This document shows, in pieces, positions 1-12,097 of a stretch of DNA of 64,000 bases. Both the position numbers and the translations under genes were made by a program. The notes beneath the pieces were generated by a model, which saw nothing but the letters and a program-made list of their open reading frames with translations, was not told where the DNA came from and did no database searches. The stretch is from Stictocephala bisonia (lineage: Eukaryota > Arthropoda > Insecta > Hemiptera > Membracidae). Where the stretch lies: the NCBI GenBank assembly GCA_035578905.1, contig JAQJVL010001186.1, positions 172,239 through 236,238 of the forward strand, given 5' to 3'. Every line of letters begins with the position of its first letter. Positions within the stretch are counted from its first letter, which is position 1.

Positions 1-436
1 TGTGACATATTGTACAACATACACAACTTATGAGTGAGTATAAATCCTCATAAAACCAGCGGATACACCTGCGTCTTCACCGATCATTTGTCACAATTAG
101 CACAAGGCTGTGGATACCTGGCCCGACGGTAACGGGACAGTTCATACCTTGTTTGTGATCTTAAAAACAAACAAAGAGGAACTAAATTGAACTTTCTTAA
201 TAGAATTTATTAAAATAATAGGTATTGATTTGAAAACTCTGCTACAAAATGTTAACAGTTCATAATAAAATTTTTGCTTTGATGAACTTTAACATTTACC
301 GGTTAACGCTTTAATATATTAACTTAAACAATTGAATTATGTATACTGTATATATAATCTCTTAATTGTTTTCAAATACAGAACAATAACCAGAAATTAT
401 GCGAACAGTAATAAGATAAAATAAATAAGTTTCGTT
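1..436. other. AT-rich stretch, no gene seen
   Basis: I see no open frame, RNA gene or repeat that I can name here. The first 160 bases are less AT-rich than the rest. Confidence 0.5.
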
Positions 437-768
437 ATCTGCACTAGTGGTGCAGTGCTGTAATCCAGCTACTTGGGGACAAAGTGTTGAAGGTGCTAGG
501 TCCTTTTAATACTGACACAGCCTCCGTTCAATGGTTGCCATCGACGTGTATACACTGTAGTCTGAAGTGTCCGTGTTGGTGGTGGTAAGAGTCAGGATGT
601 TGAGTAGGGAAAGAAACTGAGTATCGGGCTTGTCAGTTAGCCTGATCAGATCAATATTACGTGGTTCGGACTCCACTTAAAGCTGTAGGTCTTTTGATAC
701 TCTGAATATTGGGGCTATTAGTCAGAGTATCTAACGTTTAAAAACTGTGCAATGTATTTAACTAGATA
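437..768 (+). repeat. SINE family S2, diverged copy
   Basis: This copy begins with a tRNA-like head in which GGTGCAGTGCTGTAA resembles an A box. The body contains CTACTTGGGGACAAAGTG and ACGTGGTTCGGACTCCAC. The same order of blocks recurs at 15968-16425 on the plus strand, at 22260-22668 on the minus strand and in part at 25884-26125. The 3' tail is cut short compared with the 15968 copy. Family membership is seen directly; the tRNA origin is inferred from the promoter-like boxes. Confidence 0.75.
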
Positions 769-1373
769 TACAAATATATCAACAACAACAATTATATCGA
801 TATTTGTGATTTATTTGTGGGTTTAAAACAGACATTACGACCATGCCACTGGTCTTTTGGAATACCTTGATTTGTCACTACGTTTGATCTCAAAATGAAT
901 TGTACCAGAATAATAAACCATCTTAAGTGGTTATACAGTATTAACTAGTAGTTTGGGAGAAATATGTTTTACAATGATGATAGATTAGTTTTAGTTAATT
1001 TGCTACTTTTCTTAGTACTGATTAAACATTTAAGCTTCCGTGCTAAAAAGCTCACTTGGTATTATTTTAATATACTTACCGTTTTCCGCTAGGAGCGCTG
1101 AAGGTTTCAGAAATTCTTAGAAAAGTTTTAGAATTACTAGTAAAACCTAAATCCATCAAACAAATTGGGGTTCCCATAAGAAATTTCAAATTTTACTGCC
1201 ATATTGGAAAATGGCGACCGGATTTTAAAATTATACCTACATAATTTTAATGAGCATAAAACAGATGGTAAGTCTCCCATTTAAAGTTTGCTGTAAAATC
1301 AATACTTTTTGAGATCCCAATTGTGGCCACCTTGAGTTGATCACCCTGTATAGTTCATAAGTGTATACAGGGT

Positions 1374-2545
1374 TCTACAGGGTGTTCATAAAACACCTTT
1401 CAAGACTTCGGGATATGATTATTTACATGAAAATAAAGAAAAACGTTCCTGTAAGTCCTAAAACGTTTAGTTTTCCGTTTGTCAGTCTGAATGAGGTTTT
1501 ACACAATTTATCATACTCCACGTAATAACCCCTGAAGATATTATCTTCGAACACGGTGTACATGTATCAGGAATAACCCGCTTCATGTATTTTCAACCAA
1601 CTTCCGCTTCAAATAAAAAATTCAAACAATCTAAAATATTTTTCTAAAAGGACAATCACTTGGCTTTATGGTCAAAAGGATGTAAGGTATCTCACCAATG
1701 TGTTAGAGTAGTAGTTTTAAGCATGTTTAATAGTTGTTTTTGTCCACAGATGTTACAGCGGGCATACAGCATGTATTGTACATAATGCTACGCTCTAGTT
1801 TAAAGTAAAAAAAAACTAATTTATTTTGATTGTAATTGGCCAAACTACTTGTAAAATGGCCAATTTTTTCTCAATTGTTCAAATGATTGTATGTATGTTT
1901 GGTATTATGAGAAATAAACTCGTTTATTCATTATTCATTTATTCATAATAAGACTTAATACAGTGTAGAGTGTCAAGTTCATTCTTCGGACCATTTCATA
2001 ATGACGGTTGTTTTTATTTTTCAAAGCTTAATATCTTAAAAAGTCTAAATTAAGAAAAATACACAAAAACTGTCACATTTATTTTAATCCCTAAAAGATT
2101 GTTTCATTGATAATTTATAATTTTTGTTATACAGTACATGCTAATTGGATAAAATTGCCACAACATTAGCAAGTACTGTATTACAAACACTACAACAAAT
2201 CAGTTATTAATGATCCGATCTTAACAATCTTTGTACCATCTTTTAGGAATTAAAATAAATGTGACAGTTTTTGCGTATTTTGTATTTTTTTAATTTATAC
2301 TTTTTAAGATATTAAGCTTTGAAAACTAAAAGCAGCCGATTTTTAAAATGGTACAAAGTAGGAACTTGATACTCTATACTGAAATAGGTCTTATATTTCT
2401 CATACATGTTCCGGGTTTGAAGATAGTACAACTATGGGGGTAGTAAAACACACATTTAGACAGACGGAAAACTAAGCGTTTCAGTAATCATATCCGGAAG
2501 TCTTGAAGGGTTTTTTTTATTTTTATGAACACCCTGTTTAGGTGT
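1374..2545. mobile_element. Foldback (long inverted repeat) DNA element
   Basis: The left end CAGGGTGTTCATAAA is matched in inverse orientation by the right end TTTATGAACACCCTG. The inverted match continues inward through AGACTTCGGGATATGATTA and GTTTAGTTTTCCGT on the left, and through the block at 2027-2100, which mirrors 2250-2323. The axis lies near 2160. The left arm is about 400 bases longer than the right because of extra sequence at about 1575-1955. No transposase frame is present, so this looks like a non-autonomous foldback MITE. I could not find a clean target-site duplication, and the superfamily is unknown. Confidence 0.75.
1575..1955 (+). repeat. Sequence inserted in the left arm of the foldback element
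   Basis: This segment has no counterpart in the right arm of the surrounding inverted repeat, while both flanks do. Its right end is GTTTATTCATTATTCATTTATTC, resembling the A/T-rich tails of the SINEs elsewhere in the window. A secondary insertion is the simplest reading. The boundaries are approximate. Confidence 0.4.
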
Positions 2546-3587
2546 TTTTTTTAATGAACGATTTAAAATAGGAGAGGAATATTATTTTAGGAAGATTTGT
2601 CAGAACCAGTTGGTACGACTGCATTCCCAGATAGTTGCTTTATTAGCCGTCATCAGTCACCGCTCTCCGCCTACCGCTGCTCCACCGATCCTTTCTCTAA
2701 TAATTTCGCAATTATTAATTTTAAAGACTATTTGCAAGTCTTGCGTAGTTACAACGACCTAGGCAATTCGTCTTGGCATAACTGATAAATCGATGTAGTT
2801 ATCGATAAATAAACCAGGACAGTCTTCTATTCCTCGATTAATATTAATGCTGGCTGAGTATTCATTATAATATTAATAGCTTGTTTGTCTAGTGTATACT
2901 TTGGGGAATTCTGTCTTACACATTGATCGAGTGGCCAGGGATTTAAATAGTATTTAATTGTGATAAAATGAAATGTTCTACATAATATGTACTCTTGCTT
3001 CAATACATTTTCCAGCTTTATGGGAATATTGTGGATAAATGTATTTAGACATTTTACACTTTTGGAGTTTTTAATTTGTAAGTTTTTATATATTTTGTGA
3101 TGTATAGCTACAATATTATTTTACAATAGTTCAAGTATTAGGCCTAATATTTGATAATTGCTTACTAACTCCTTTTATTACTCATTTTAGAGAAGCTTTT
3201 TAAAAGTAAAAGTTAAAATTTGTCTAGTTAAAAAAGTGACAATTCATAGGGCTAAGAAGTCCTCTCTAGAGCTTAACCTGGGGACCAACGACGGTAACAG
3301 GGTAAGTGGGTTGCGTGCCATGCCCGGATTTCTCAGAAGGCACCCATTCAAAGAAAAACCACGCTCGATGTTGCTTGACGAAGTTATCTTGTGATAACGT
3401 CGGAATCCTCCGGTCAAGGCAATGGGCATGAATGAAACGTTTTTTTATAAAATACCATTTTAAAGAATTTTTGGCTAAACAATGAATTACTAATTTATGT
3501 CAGTGAAAAATTTAGGATGGTGTGAGATTGAACAGTTTCTCAATATTAATATGGACTAGGATTGTATTTATTTAATTATTTTAATTT
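2546..3587. other. Intergenic stretch, no supported gene
   Basis: Only short open frames occur. The 61-codon minus-strand frame at 3244-3429 has locally higher GC and may be part of a dispersed repeat, but I cannot tie it to a known protein. Confidence 0.4.
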
Positions 3588-4472
3588 ATTTATTCTTAAA
3601 ACATCGATCGTCAAAATATGGGTGAATATGAATTTAAATTAGGTGTGATAAGTGTAGATGAGCGAATGTAGTCTTTGTTCTCGTGATGCTTACTGAAGCA
3701 ATTGGCCTGCGTCTGAGGGGAATAGAGTGGAGGGAAGGGCAGTCCTACTAAGTAATTACCGTGTTGCCGGTCGAGCTGCGCTTGCAGCGCCTCTTTGTGT
3801 AGAAAAGAATTTATTTTCGCCTCGGTAACTAAAAAAATGTTCAATTTACAGTGTTTTTCGCCTCCTTTGTTGTTTGTTTACATTTATTATAACGGTCAAT
3901 AAGAAAGGTCGTTTACATATTTAATTTGTATTAACACCTCTTATTGATAAAATAAAAATAACATATGCTGTCTTTGCAAAGTCTGGTCTGGAAATAGGCA
4001 CATTAATTTGCTCATAAATCAAATTATGATAGAATCAATATATCTATAAACAAACAATAAAAAACCACGTGATTAATTAATTAATTAGTAATTATTGTCA
4101 CAATTATGTATTATTTATATATTAACAATAACAAGCTTAAGTCTGGTTGTAAACAGCAATTTAAATTTCAGATAATTTTATTTTATATTTTTATTTACCA
4201 TGTGGCACACACTGACTGGCGGCTCACCCCACTCCAGTTAGTCTACTACGCATCGCCTAGCCAAGTGCCTCAGTAAACCTCGCCAGTTATACAAACTAAG
4301 GCCGGCTATTCTTTGGAAAGAGTCGTTAATTAATTAATAGCACAATGACAATAGAACAGCCGGTGCTCATCAGCTGATTTCTTTAAAAAAATTGTTTTGA
4401 TTCTGGATGGAATCAAACAGAACCTTCAGCTTATGAAGCTGGTATTTAATCAACTACCCTACCGACCAATTG
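3588..4472 (-). repeat. SINE family S1, copy split by an insertion
   Basis: Bases 3588-3680 match the 3' part of the intact S1 copy at 47810-48088 (TTATTTATTC, GATCGTCAA.ATATGGG, GTAGATGAGCGAATGTAGT). Bases 4284-4472 match the remainder, including the tRNA-like head read on the minus strand. The consensus is interrupted between the words corresponding to CATTGTT and ACAAACTAAGG, and the 600 bases between them form a separate element. Confidence 0.7.
3681..4283. mobile_element. About 600-bp insertion with imperfect inverted ends
   Basis: The segment interrupts a SINE. Near its left end is TTACTGAAGCAATTGGCC, and the reverse complement of its right end reads TTACTGAGGCACTTGGCT, so it has imperfect terminal inverted repeats. 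The interior is AT-rich with no long frame. It is probably a non-autonomous DNA transposon of unknown superfamily. Confidence 0.5.
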
Positions 4473-4479
4473 GAGAGTA

Positions 4480-4760
4480 ATCAGTAGGAGTAGGAGACTT
4501 AGGAAGGACTGTCTCAAATTGTGTGTATATACTAGAGTAGAAGAATTGTCAATAGTATCATGAGTAAGGAAAGTGAACAATTGGGAAGGCATGAGTACTT
4601 GTATTAGGGTTGAAGAAATATCAACTGTTTCACGAGTAAGGAAATAAGTAAAGTAGAAAGGCTTCTGTTCTTGCGTGTATTGGGGTGGAAGAACAACTGT
4701 CAATAGTTGAACAAAGAAGACAAGTGGAAAGGAATTGTGTTGAGACAGTGGGTGAGCTGG
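4480..4760. repeat. Diverged tandem repeat, unit about 74 bp, about 3 copies
   Basis: Three successive blocks share the order GTATTAGGGTTGAAGAA, a CAACTGT/CAATAGT word, a GAGTAAGGAA word and a final GGAAAGG or GGAAGGC word. The copies are quite diverged. The 105-codon minus-strand open frame across the region is a by-product. Confidence 0.5.
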
Positions 4761-4989
4761 CACGTATGGTTGGAAAATAACTTTTTGTTATTTACATATA
4801 TCAAAATAAAATAAAAACAAAACAATTCATGTATTCAAAGGCTTTTAAATAACATATTTTACAATTTTCTGACAGAGTATTGGTATCAGCTGCTTTAAAA
4901 CTACTTTCAGCATGTGTCCTACAAGTACACCTGTTGTCAAACCACAAACAAAAAACATTGTTGCCAGAACATCTCACTTCCATACTTGT

Positions 4990-5290
4990 TTACATTTTCC
5001 CACCCATGCACATACAATGGCAATGATCCAATTTTTTTATCCCACCTACCCACCCATACACATACTGAGTTATTGACGCACCCATATACGTACAGGGTAT
5101 TGGTCCACCCACCCGCAATACACAAGCAGAGGTATCGACACATTAGCCCACCTATATATGTACAGTGGTATTGGGTTCACATATTAGCTTCATTTAGCAC
5201 ACGACCTAGGAAAGTTGACCCACCCACTCATCCCTACACCTACAGTGTTATTGACCCAACCACTCACCTCTACAGATACTCTTATATTTC
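4990..5290 (+). repeat. Diverged copies of a CCCACCCATACACGTACAGTG minisatellite
   Basis: Roughly 30-45-bp units are variations on CACCCATACACGTACAGTG followed by GTATTGACC. The same unit is found at 15255-15475 and in reverse orientation at 31165-31345, 33485-33545 and 34425-34485. The Thr/His/Tyr-rich open frame at 4914-5297 is a translation of the repeat and is unlikely to be a gene. Confidence 0.65.
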
Positions 5291-5429
5291 TAATTAATCT
5301 TGGATCGTACCTGAATTCTCAGCAAGTGCCATGAGTGATAAATATAGCTCCCGGAGGTTGCTGAAGACAGGATGCACTCCATGGGGAGAAGTACGTATTG
5401 CATGAGGTCTAGTCCTTTTTACAAGCTAC

Positions 5430-5692
5430 CAGCTCTGATAGTCCATATTATATTATATATTAAAATACTTTGCACACTCCTGATTACCCCCTCCCTCGAC
5501 ACACTTTGCGTAATCATGACTGCCGTCCCCTAATTCACTTGGAACCCTCCCAAATTCTCCCAAGGCTCACTTTTCACTCTTATAAAACATGTGATTGACA
5601 CCCTCTCCCAACTCTCTTTGCAATCTTACGACCCTTGATTTTCCCTTCCATCGACTCACTTTGCACTCCTACTACTCTTGATTGCCACCTAC
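5430..5692. repeat. Degenerate C/T-rich tandem repeat beside the 95-bp array
   Basis: The words CACTTTGC, CGACCCTTGATT/CTCTTGATTGCC and CCCTCCCTCGAC recur several times with spacing of roughly 40-50 bases. The copies are too diverged for an exact unit. Confidence 0.4.
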
Positions 5693-8290
5693 TCAGCAAG
5701 GAGCTGAGAGATAAGACGTGTGCTCAGCAGTGGGGCCCACTCATACGTAGTACCAACACTCGGTCGACACATGTACGTGTAGGTGTAGCAGCAAGGAGCT
5801 GAGAGATAAGACGTGTGCTTAGCAGTGGGACCTGCTCATACATAGTACCAACACGCGGTCGACACAAGTACGTGTAGGTGTAGCAGCAAGGAGCTGAGAG
5901 ATGAGACGTGTGCTCAGCAGTGGGGCCTGCTCATACGTAGAACCAACACTCGGTCGACACAAGTACGTGTAGGTGTAGCAGCAAGGAGCTGAGAGATGAG
6001 ACGTGTGCTTAGCAGTGGGGCATGCTCATACGTAGTACCAACACTCGGTCGACACAAGTACGTGTAGGTGTAGCAGCAAGGAGCTGAGAAATGAGACGTG
6101 TGCTTAGCAGTGGGGCCTGCTAATACGTAGTACCAACACTTACTCGGTCGACACAAGTACGTGTAGGTGTAGCAGCAAGGAGCTGAGAGATGAGACGTGT
6201 GTTCATCAGTGGGGCCTGCGCGTACGTAGTACCAGCACTTACTCGGTCGACACAAGTACGTGTAGGTGTAGCAGCAAGGAGCTGAGAGATGAGACGTGTG
6301 TTCATCAGTGGGGCCTGCTCGTACGTAGTACCAACACTCGGTCGACACAAGTACGTGTAGGTGTAGCAGCAAGGAGCTGAGAGATGAGACGTGTGCTTAG
6401 CAGTGGGGCCTGCTCATACGTAGTACCAACACTTACTCGGTCAACACAAGTACGTGTAGGTGTAGCAGCAAGGAGCTGAGAGATGAGACGTGTGTTCATC
6501 AGTGGGACCCGCTCATACGTAGTACCAACACTCGGTTGACACAAGTACGTGTAGGTGTAGCAGCAAGGAGCTGAGAGATGAGACGTGTGCTCAGTAGTGG
6601 GGCCTGCTCATACGTAGAACCAACACTCGGTTGAAACAAGTACATGTAGGTTTAGCAGCAAGGAGCTGAGAGATGTGACGTGAGCTCAGCAGTGGGGCCT
6701 GCTCATACGTAGTACTAACACTCGGTTGACACAAGTACGTGTAGGTGTAGCAGCAAAGAGCTGAAAAATGAGACGTGTGCTCAGCAGTGGGGCCTGCTCA
6801 TACATAGAACCAACACTCGGTTGACACAAGTACGTGTAGGTGTAGCAGCAAGGAGCTGAGAGATGAGACGTGTGCTCAGCAGTGGGGCCTGCTCATACGT
6901 AGAACCAACACTCGGTTGACACAAGTACGCGTAGGTGTAGCAGCAAGGAGCTGAGAGATGAGACGTGTGCTCAGCAGTGGGGCCTGCTCATACGTAGAAC
7001 CAACACTCGGTTGACACAAGTACGTGTAGGTGTAGCAGCAAGGAGCTGAGAGATGAGACGTGTGCTCAGCAGTGGGGCCTGCTCATACGTAGAACCAACA
7101 CTCGGTTGTCACATGTACGTGTAGGTGTAGCAGCAGGAAGCTGAGAGATGAGACGTGTGCTCAGCAGTGGGGCCTGCTCATACGTAGAACCAACACTCGG
7201 TCGACACAAGTACGTGTAGGTGTAGCAGCAAGGAGCTGAGAGATGAGACGTGTGCTTAGCAGTGGGGCATGCTCATACGTAGTACCAACACTCGGTCGAC
7301 ACAAGTACGTGTAGGTGTAGCAGCAAGGAGCTGAGAAATGAGACGTGTGCTTAGCAGTGGGGCCTGCTCATACGTAGTACCAACACTCGGTCGACACAAG
7401 TACGTGTAGGTGTAGCAGCAAGGAGCTGAGAGATGAGACGTGTGCTTAGCAGTGGGGCCTGCTAATACGTAGTACCAACACTAACTCGGTCGACACAAGT
7501 ACGTGTAGGTGTAGCAGCAAGGAGCTGAGAGATGAGACGTGTGTTCATCAGTGGGGCCTGCGCGTACGTAGTACCAGCACTTACTCGGTCGACACAAGTA
7601 CGTGTAGGTGTAGCAGCAAGGAGCTGAGAGATGAGACGTGTGTTCATCAGTGGGGTCTGCTCGTACGTAGTACCAACACTCGGTCGACACAAGTACGTGT
7701 AGGTGTAGCAGCAAGGAGCTGAGAGATGAGACGTGTGCTTAGCAGTGGGGCCTGCTCATACGTAGTACCAACACTCGGTTGAGACAAGTACATGTAGGTT
7801 TAGCAGCAAGGAGCTGAGAGATGTGACGTGAGCTCAGCAGTGGGGCCTGCTCATACGTAGTACTAACACTCGGTTGACACAAGTACGTGTAGGTGTAGCA
7901 GCAAAGAGCTGAGAAATGAGACGTGTGCTCAGCAGTGGGGCCTGCTCATACATAGAACCAACACTCGGTTGACACAAGTACGTGTAGGTGTAGCAGCAAG
8001 GAGCTGAGAGATGAGACGTGTGCTCACCAGTGGGGCCTGCTCATACGTAGAACCAACACTCGGTTGACACAAGTACGCGTAGGTGTAGCAGCAAGGAGCT
8101 GAGAGATGAGACGTGTGCTCAGCAGTGGGGCCTGCTCATACGTAGAACCAACACTGGGTTGACACAAGTACGTGTAGGTGTAGCAGCAAGGAGCTGAGAG
8201 ATGAGACGTGTGCTCAGCAGTGGGGCCTGCTCATACGTAGAACCAACACTCGGTTGTCACAAGTACGTGTAGGTGTAGCAGCAGGAAGCT
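5693..8290. repeat. 95-bp minisatellite array, about 27 copies
   Basis: The unit starts CAGCAAGGAGCTGAGAGATG and runs through AGTGGGGCCTGCTCATACG and ACACAAGTACGTGTAGGTG. The word GAGCTGAG starts at 5701, 5796, 5891, 5986 and 6081, exactly 95 bases apart. Some units are 99 bases because they carry CACTTACTCGG instead of CACTCGG. Several variant units occur in the same order twice, showing duplication of a whole block inside the array (see findings). Minus-strand frames with His/Tyr/Pro-rich translations (5914-6372, 6120-6350, 7462-7692 and others) come from the lack of stop codons in the unit and are not genes. Confidence 0.95.
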
Positions 8291-10184
8291 TGCTAGTACA
8301 TTTAACTTTGTTCATACACATGCATTTTTCAATATTGATGAATCCTGCGTCATGAATCTGAACTTCTCTTCCAGATGTATGAAAAAAATGGGAACTGAGC
8401 TGAAAAAAGTTCTCACATGTTCTCCCACATGTTCGCCCCCCCTTCTACTCCCACAGTTCCAATCCACTGTTCCCCTCCCCTCCACACCACACATAAATCA
8501 GGTGATGAATATTTCACAACCCCACAGTAACATTTATTACATATTTTATTATTATTTACATACATACTTACTGGTTTTTCTTTTCAAATTATTATTTTAG
8601 CCTTTAAATACTTTTATTATACAATACATAGTATGTTGTGTTATTATTTCCATTAAATAGTATTTATCGGTTGGGGCTGCCGACTCCACACTGCGCCATG
8701 TCTCCGAATGGAATACGTATAGTTTGAACGTATTAAGTTAAATAAGTTGACGTAATACAGTAAGTGGAGCAAACTAAGATTGTTTTTAATCATTAGTAAT
8801 AGATGCATTTAAATAGAATGATTCAAAATCATGAAGTTGAAATCTAGATTTTAAATATTTTTTTATTTGACATTATTTCCCCTTGCTGCGCGTGACTGAT
8901 GCGTAGAGAGTTGTTTACGGCGTTTCGTCTTTGCTAGTGGTCGGACAGTATCTATTCAACCAACCATCCACCCAACGATATTTAGGTATAGAAATCATAT
9001 AACGGAGAATTCAATAATTGGCTGATTCACGGCCCACAAATATGAAAAAGAACAATCATCTAGTCGAGTAAACAGTGTCTTTATGTGTTTTATGTACGTC
9101 CGTTGGTGAGTTCCCAGTTATGTTATCCAGCAGAGCTGAGGTCGATTCGCTGATTGAGATAGTGTAAATACAGGCCATTTCTGCCGCTGATCAGCGAGCA
9201 GCTGTTGGAGAGGGGCGTGTTAGATGGCCGATGTATTTGATCTGCGTAATAGTAGGTACGGCAAGCTGTCAAACCACGGATCATCTTGGTAGATTATACT
9301 ACTGGAGAACACGCCACGACTTCACTTGCGATACTATTGTTTTTAATTATGTTATATTAGGGACAAACTCACAATCTCCACATCGAAATCTATGTTCACT
9401 TGCAGCGTTGGCTCTCTATTTTTATCACCTTCACTCATAAAATGCTGTTCAAATAGTCTTCCCTCATTTTAATGAGTATGACCTCTTCATTACAAAACGC
9501 TTTTCTTGCGATCATCCGAAGACAGTAACCGCAGCGTTTTCTTTTAGCAAGTGTCGATGATTTTGAGTTTTTTTATCCCAATTGCTATTAATTTATTATT
9601 TTAACAATTGATCACTAAATTAGTTCAGCCTGTTTCTAGGTACACTTATTTGGCTGTGTACAGTGATAAATGAATGTCATAACTTTTGTTTTAGTGTATG
9701 ACTTATTTAGCCTTGGGGTCCTAACATTCCCTACCATGGTATTTGTGTTGTGTTTTTTGAAGTTTTGTCTTCACAGCAATGCCTGTTTCGACCGTAACTA
9801 AACCAAATCTAAACAATAACAACAACAACATAACTGGGGATAATTGGTAAACACGCCCCAAGAAGCGAAAAAAAAGAAAAATGCCTTAAAAAAAAGGATC
9901 AAAAACGGAATTACCTCACTCTATGCTAAAAATGATCTGTTGTATGCAAAATCCTAAGCAGCCAATTATCGTGTGTGATGAACACAAATATTAAATTCCA
10001 AGGCCAATAAAAACTTTTACAATAATAAAAAATCGATGTACCTTATTATGTAGCGAAATTCATTGTCATCCTCCTTTGCGTTATCTTATTAATTTGCTTT
10101 TTATTAATTTTCAGGAAGAAGAGACACTCTTTAAAATAAACATTTCAAGAAACCAATTCTCTTGAATAAGTATAGTTGTAGTTA
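8291..10184. other. Intergenic stretch, no supported gene
   Basis: I see no frame with recognisable domains and no splice-flanked exon I can support. Moderately GC-richer patches at 8880-8960 and 9100-9330 hold only short frames. Confidence 0.4.
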
Positions 10185-10850
10185 AAGAATGAAAACATAT
10201 GCTTTGAAGAGTAAAATAATGTAGTAAACATTGATTTTTTTGAAAACATTGTAATGTTTGAAAATTGATATTGACAGGAGGGCTGTCAGTACTTTGTGTA
10301 TGAGGGTGGAAGTACTGCCAAAGTGTGAGTAGGAGGGAGTTTCATATATAGCTTTCGGCTTCTCCTTCACTACACAGTCTATTAATAACAGTAATTTGAA
10401 TTTTTTACGATTTATTTACTCTCAATAGTATTTTAGTTCATACATGTTTTATGTGAGTATTATATTGTTCATGAGTTGAGTTGTAAGGTAAGTTTAGAAC
10501 ATTATAAAAGCGATTTTCGATAGGCATTGGTGGGTGTCTTGGTCGATAACCGGCGAAAAACTGAGCATGGAAGTCTACATGAAACAGTGAGGTCCAGGTG
10601 AAGAGTCGGTACAACTACACAACGGCCATAGTGCCTCCAGAACCATTTGGTAGTCCAGTGGCTGGAGTTCCTGGCCATCCACACCAACGACCAGTAGATT
10701 ACGAGTTGTGCTGGCTGTCTGAAGTACTGGAAGAGGAACATGTTGTGTAAAGGTTTCAGTCATGTCTACGTAACCATGGTTATGATGTAAGACTAACTAG
10801 GCACGTACTGTAGAACTAGTCCTGCGATTGGACATTTGGTTCTAAATACA
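10185..10850. repeat. Segmental duplication, copy 1
   Basis: This segment aligns along its length with 11478-12097 plus 12690-12766. Shared words include GACAGGAGGGCTGTCAGTAC, TCATACATGTTTTATGTGAG and GAACTAGTCCTGCGATTGGA. It contains the exon-like sequence at 10500-10726. It is followed directly by a 21-22-bp minisatellite, as is copy 2. Confidence 0.85.
10500..10726 (-). other. Exon-like sequence, copy 1 (frame-shifted)
   Basis: Read on the minus strand, an acceptor-like TTCCTCTTCCAG precedes a stretch whose Trp-rich frame contains YWSLVWMARN, HWTTKWFWRHYG and CVV. After a frame change it continues as FTWTS, DFHAQF and RPRHPP. The paralogous copy at 11792-12016 keeps the acceptor and the same protein pattern in one frame. 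An alternative frame reads LLVVGVDGQEL. I do not recognise the protein. Differences between the two copies are not concentrated at third codon positions in either frame, so coding status is doubtful. Confidence 0.3.
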
Positions 10851-10859
10851 GTCACTCAG

Positions 10860-11150
10860 AGCATTCATTCCATCAGTCACACTCATTCTATCAACCAAAT
10901 ATTCACCCTCACATTTATACCCCTCACTCCAAACACTTACAGTAAACGGTGCATTCACTCCAAACACTCATTCCATCAACCAAAAACTCAGTCCTTTCAC
11001 TCCAAACACTCAGTAAATTCACCTCAAAACACACAGCCAATTCCCTATAAACACTTTTTCTACTAACTCCAACCCACCAAATCCATTATTTCCAAACACT
11101 CAGGTCATTCTATAAACATTCAGCCCATTCAATCCAAACACTTAGGTCAT
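10860..11150 (+). repeat. 21-22-bp minisatellite, first block
   Basis: Diverged repeats of CATTCACTCCAAACACTCAG, the same family as the larger array at 12760-13985. The small plus-strand frame at 10836-11066 is a repeat translation. Confidence 0.75.
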
Positions 11151-11154
11151 TCAC

Positions 11155-11478
11155 TTTAAACATTCCATTTTCCATTTTTGTATGTGTTTTGCCTATTAAA
11201 AATAAAAAAACAAAAATTTTAAAAAGTGAATAAAATGTCTGGATATATTGGCTAAATACTCCTAAATACAAAATTTCATAAAAATTAATCCATCCGTTTG
11301 GTCTCGAGTGAACTGCACATACATTCAACCAGACACATATACGGACAGACATCACAATTTTTTCTCGATAAAACCACTTTTTTTTTAAATTCAGAAGAGC
11401 CTAAAATAGATTTTTAGATAAATTTTTAAAAACATTTTTGGACGACCACAATACTTTCTCTATGCTAACGCATATGGA
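11155..11478. repeat. Dispersed repeat family C, partial copy
   Basis: Contains words shared with 28148-28690 and 32495-33420: TTTTTGTATGTGTTTTGCC, CATCCGTTTGGTCTCGAGTGA, ACATATACGGACAGACAT and the terminal CACAATACTTTCTCTATGCT. The 5' part is missing. Confidence 0.65.
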
Positions 11479-11791
11479 AGAATGTAAAAACACGTGTTTT
11501 GAAGAGTAAACAATCTAGTTAACATTGATTTTTTTGAAAGCATTATAATTTTTGAAAATTGATATTGACAGGAGGGCTGTCAGTACTTGTGTGTATGAGG
11601 GTGGAAGTACTGCCAACAGTGTAAGTAGGAGGGAGTTTCATAGACGGCTTTCGGCTTCTCCTTCATTACAGACTCTGTTAATAATAATTGCAATTATAAT
11701 GATTTATTTACTCTCAATAGTATTTTAGTTCATACATGTTTTATGTGAGTATTATATTGTTCATGAGTTGAGTTGTAAGGTAAGTTTAAAT

Positions 11792-12016
11792 TTAACATAA
11801 GCGATATTCTATAGGTATTCGTGGGTGTATTGGTCGGATACCGGTGGAGAACTCAGCGTTGAAGTCTTCCTGAGATATCGAGGACCAGGTGAAGGGGTGG
11901 TACACTACACAAGTGCCATAGTGTCTCCAGAACCATTTGGTGGCCCAGTGGCAGGGGTTCCTGGCCATCCATACCAACGACCAGTATAGTAAGAGTTGTG
12001 CAGGCTGGCTGATGTA
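11792..12016 (-). other. Exon-like sequence, copy 2 (open frame)
   Basis: On the minus strand, TTTCTATTCCAG (acceptor-like) is followed by an uninterrupted 75-codon frame. It contains QPAQL, YWSLVWMARN, HWATKWFWRHYG, YHPFTW, DFNAEF and RPIHPRIPIEY, and ends in a stop. It could be the terminal exon of an unrecognised gene or a non-coding duplicate. I assign no family. No upstream exon was found between here and the next repeats. Confidence 0.3.
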
Positions 12017-12097
12017 CTGGAATAGAAACATGTTAATGTGTTAATGTTCAATCGTTTATCTGTAACTATGGTTATGACGATTGTTTGAAAACATAAT

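Noticed and set aside
5914..7714. Minus-strand frames with repeated CRPS and CCYTYTYLC blocks
   Set aside because: These are translations of the 95-bp minisatellite. The unit is not a multiple of three, so the reading frame drifts.
5693..8290. CRISPR-like array
   Set aside because: The whole 95-bp unit is repeated with no unique spacers, and the genome is eukaryotic.
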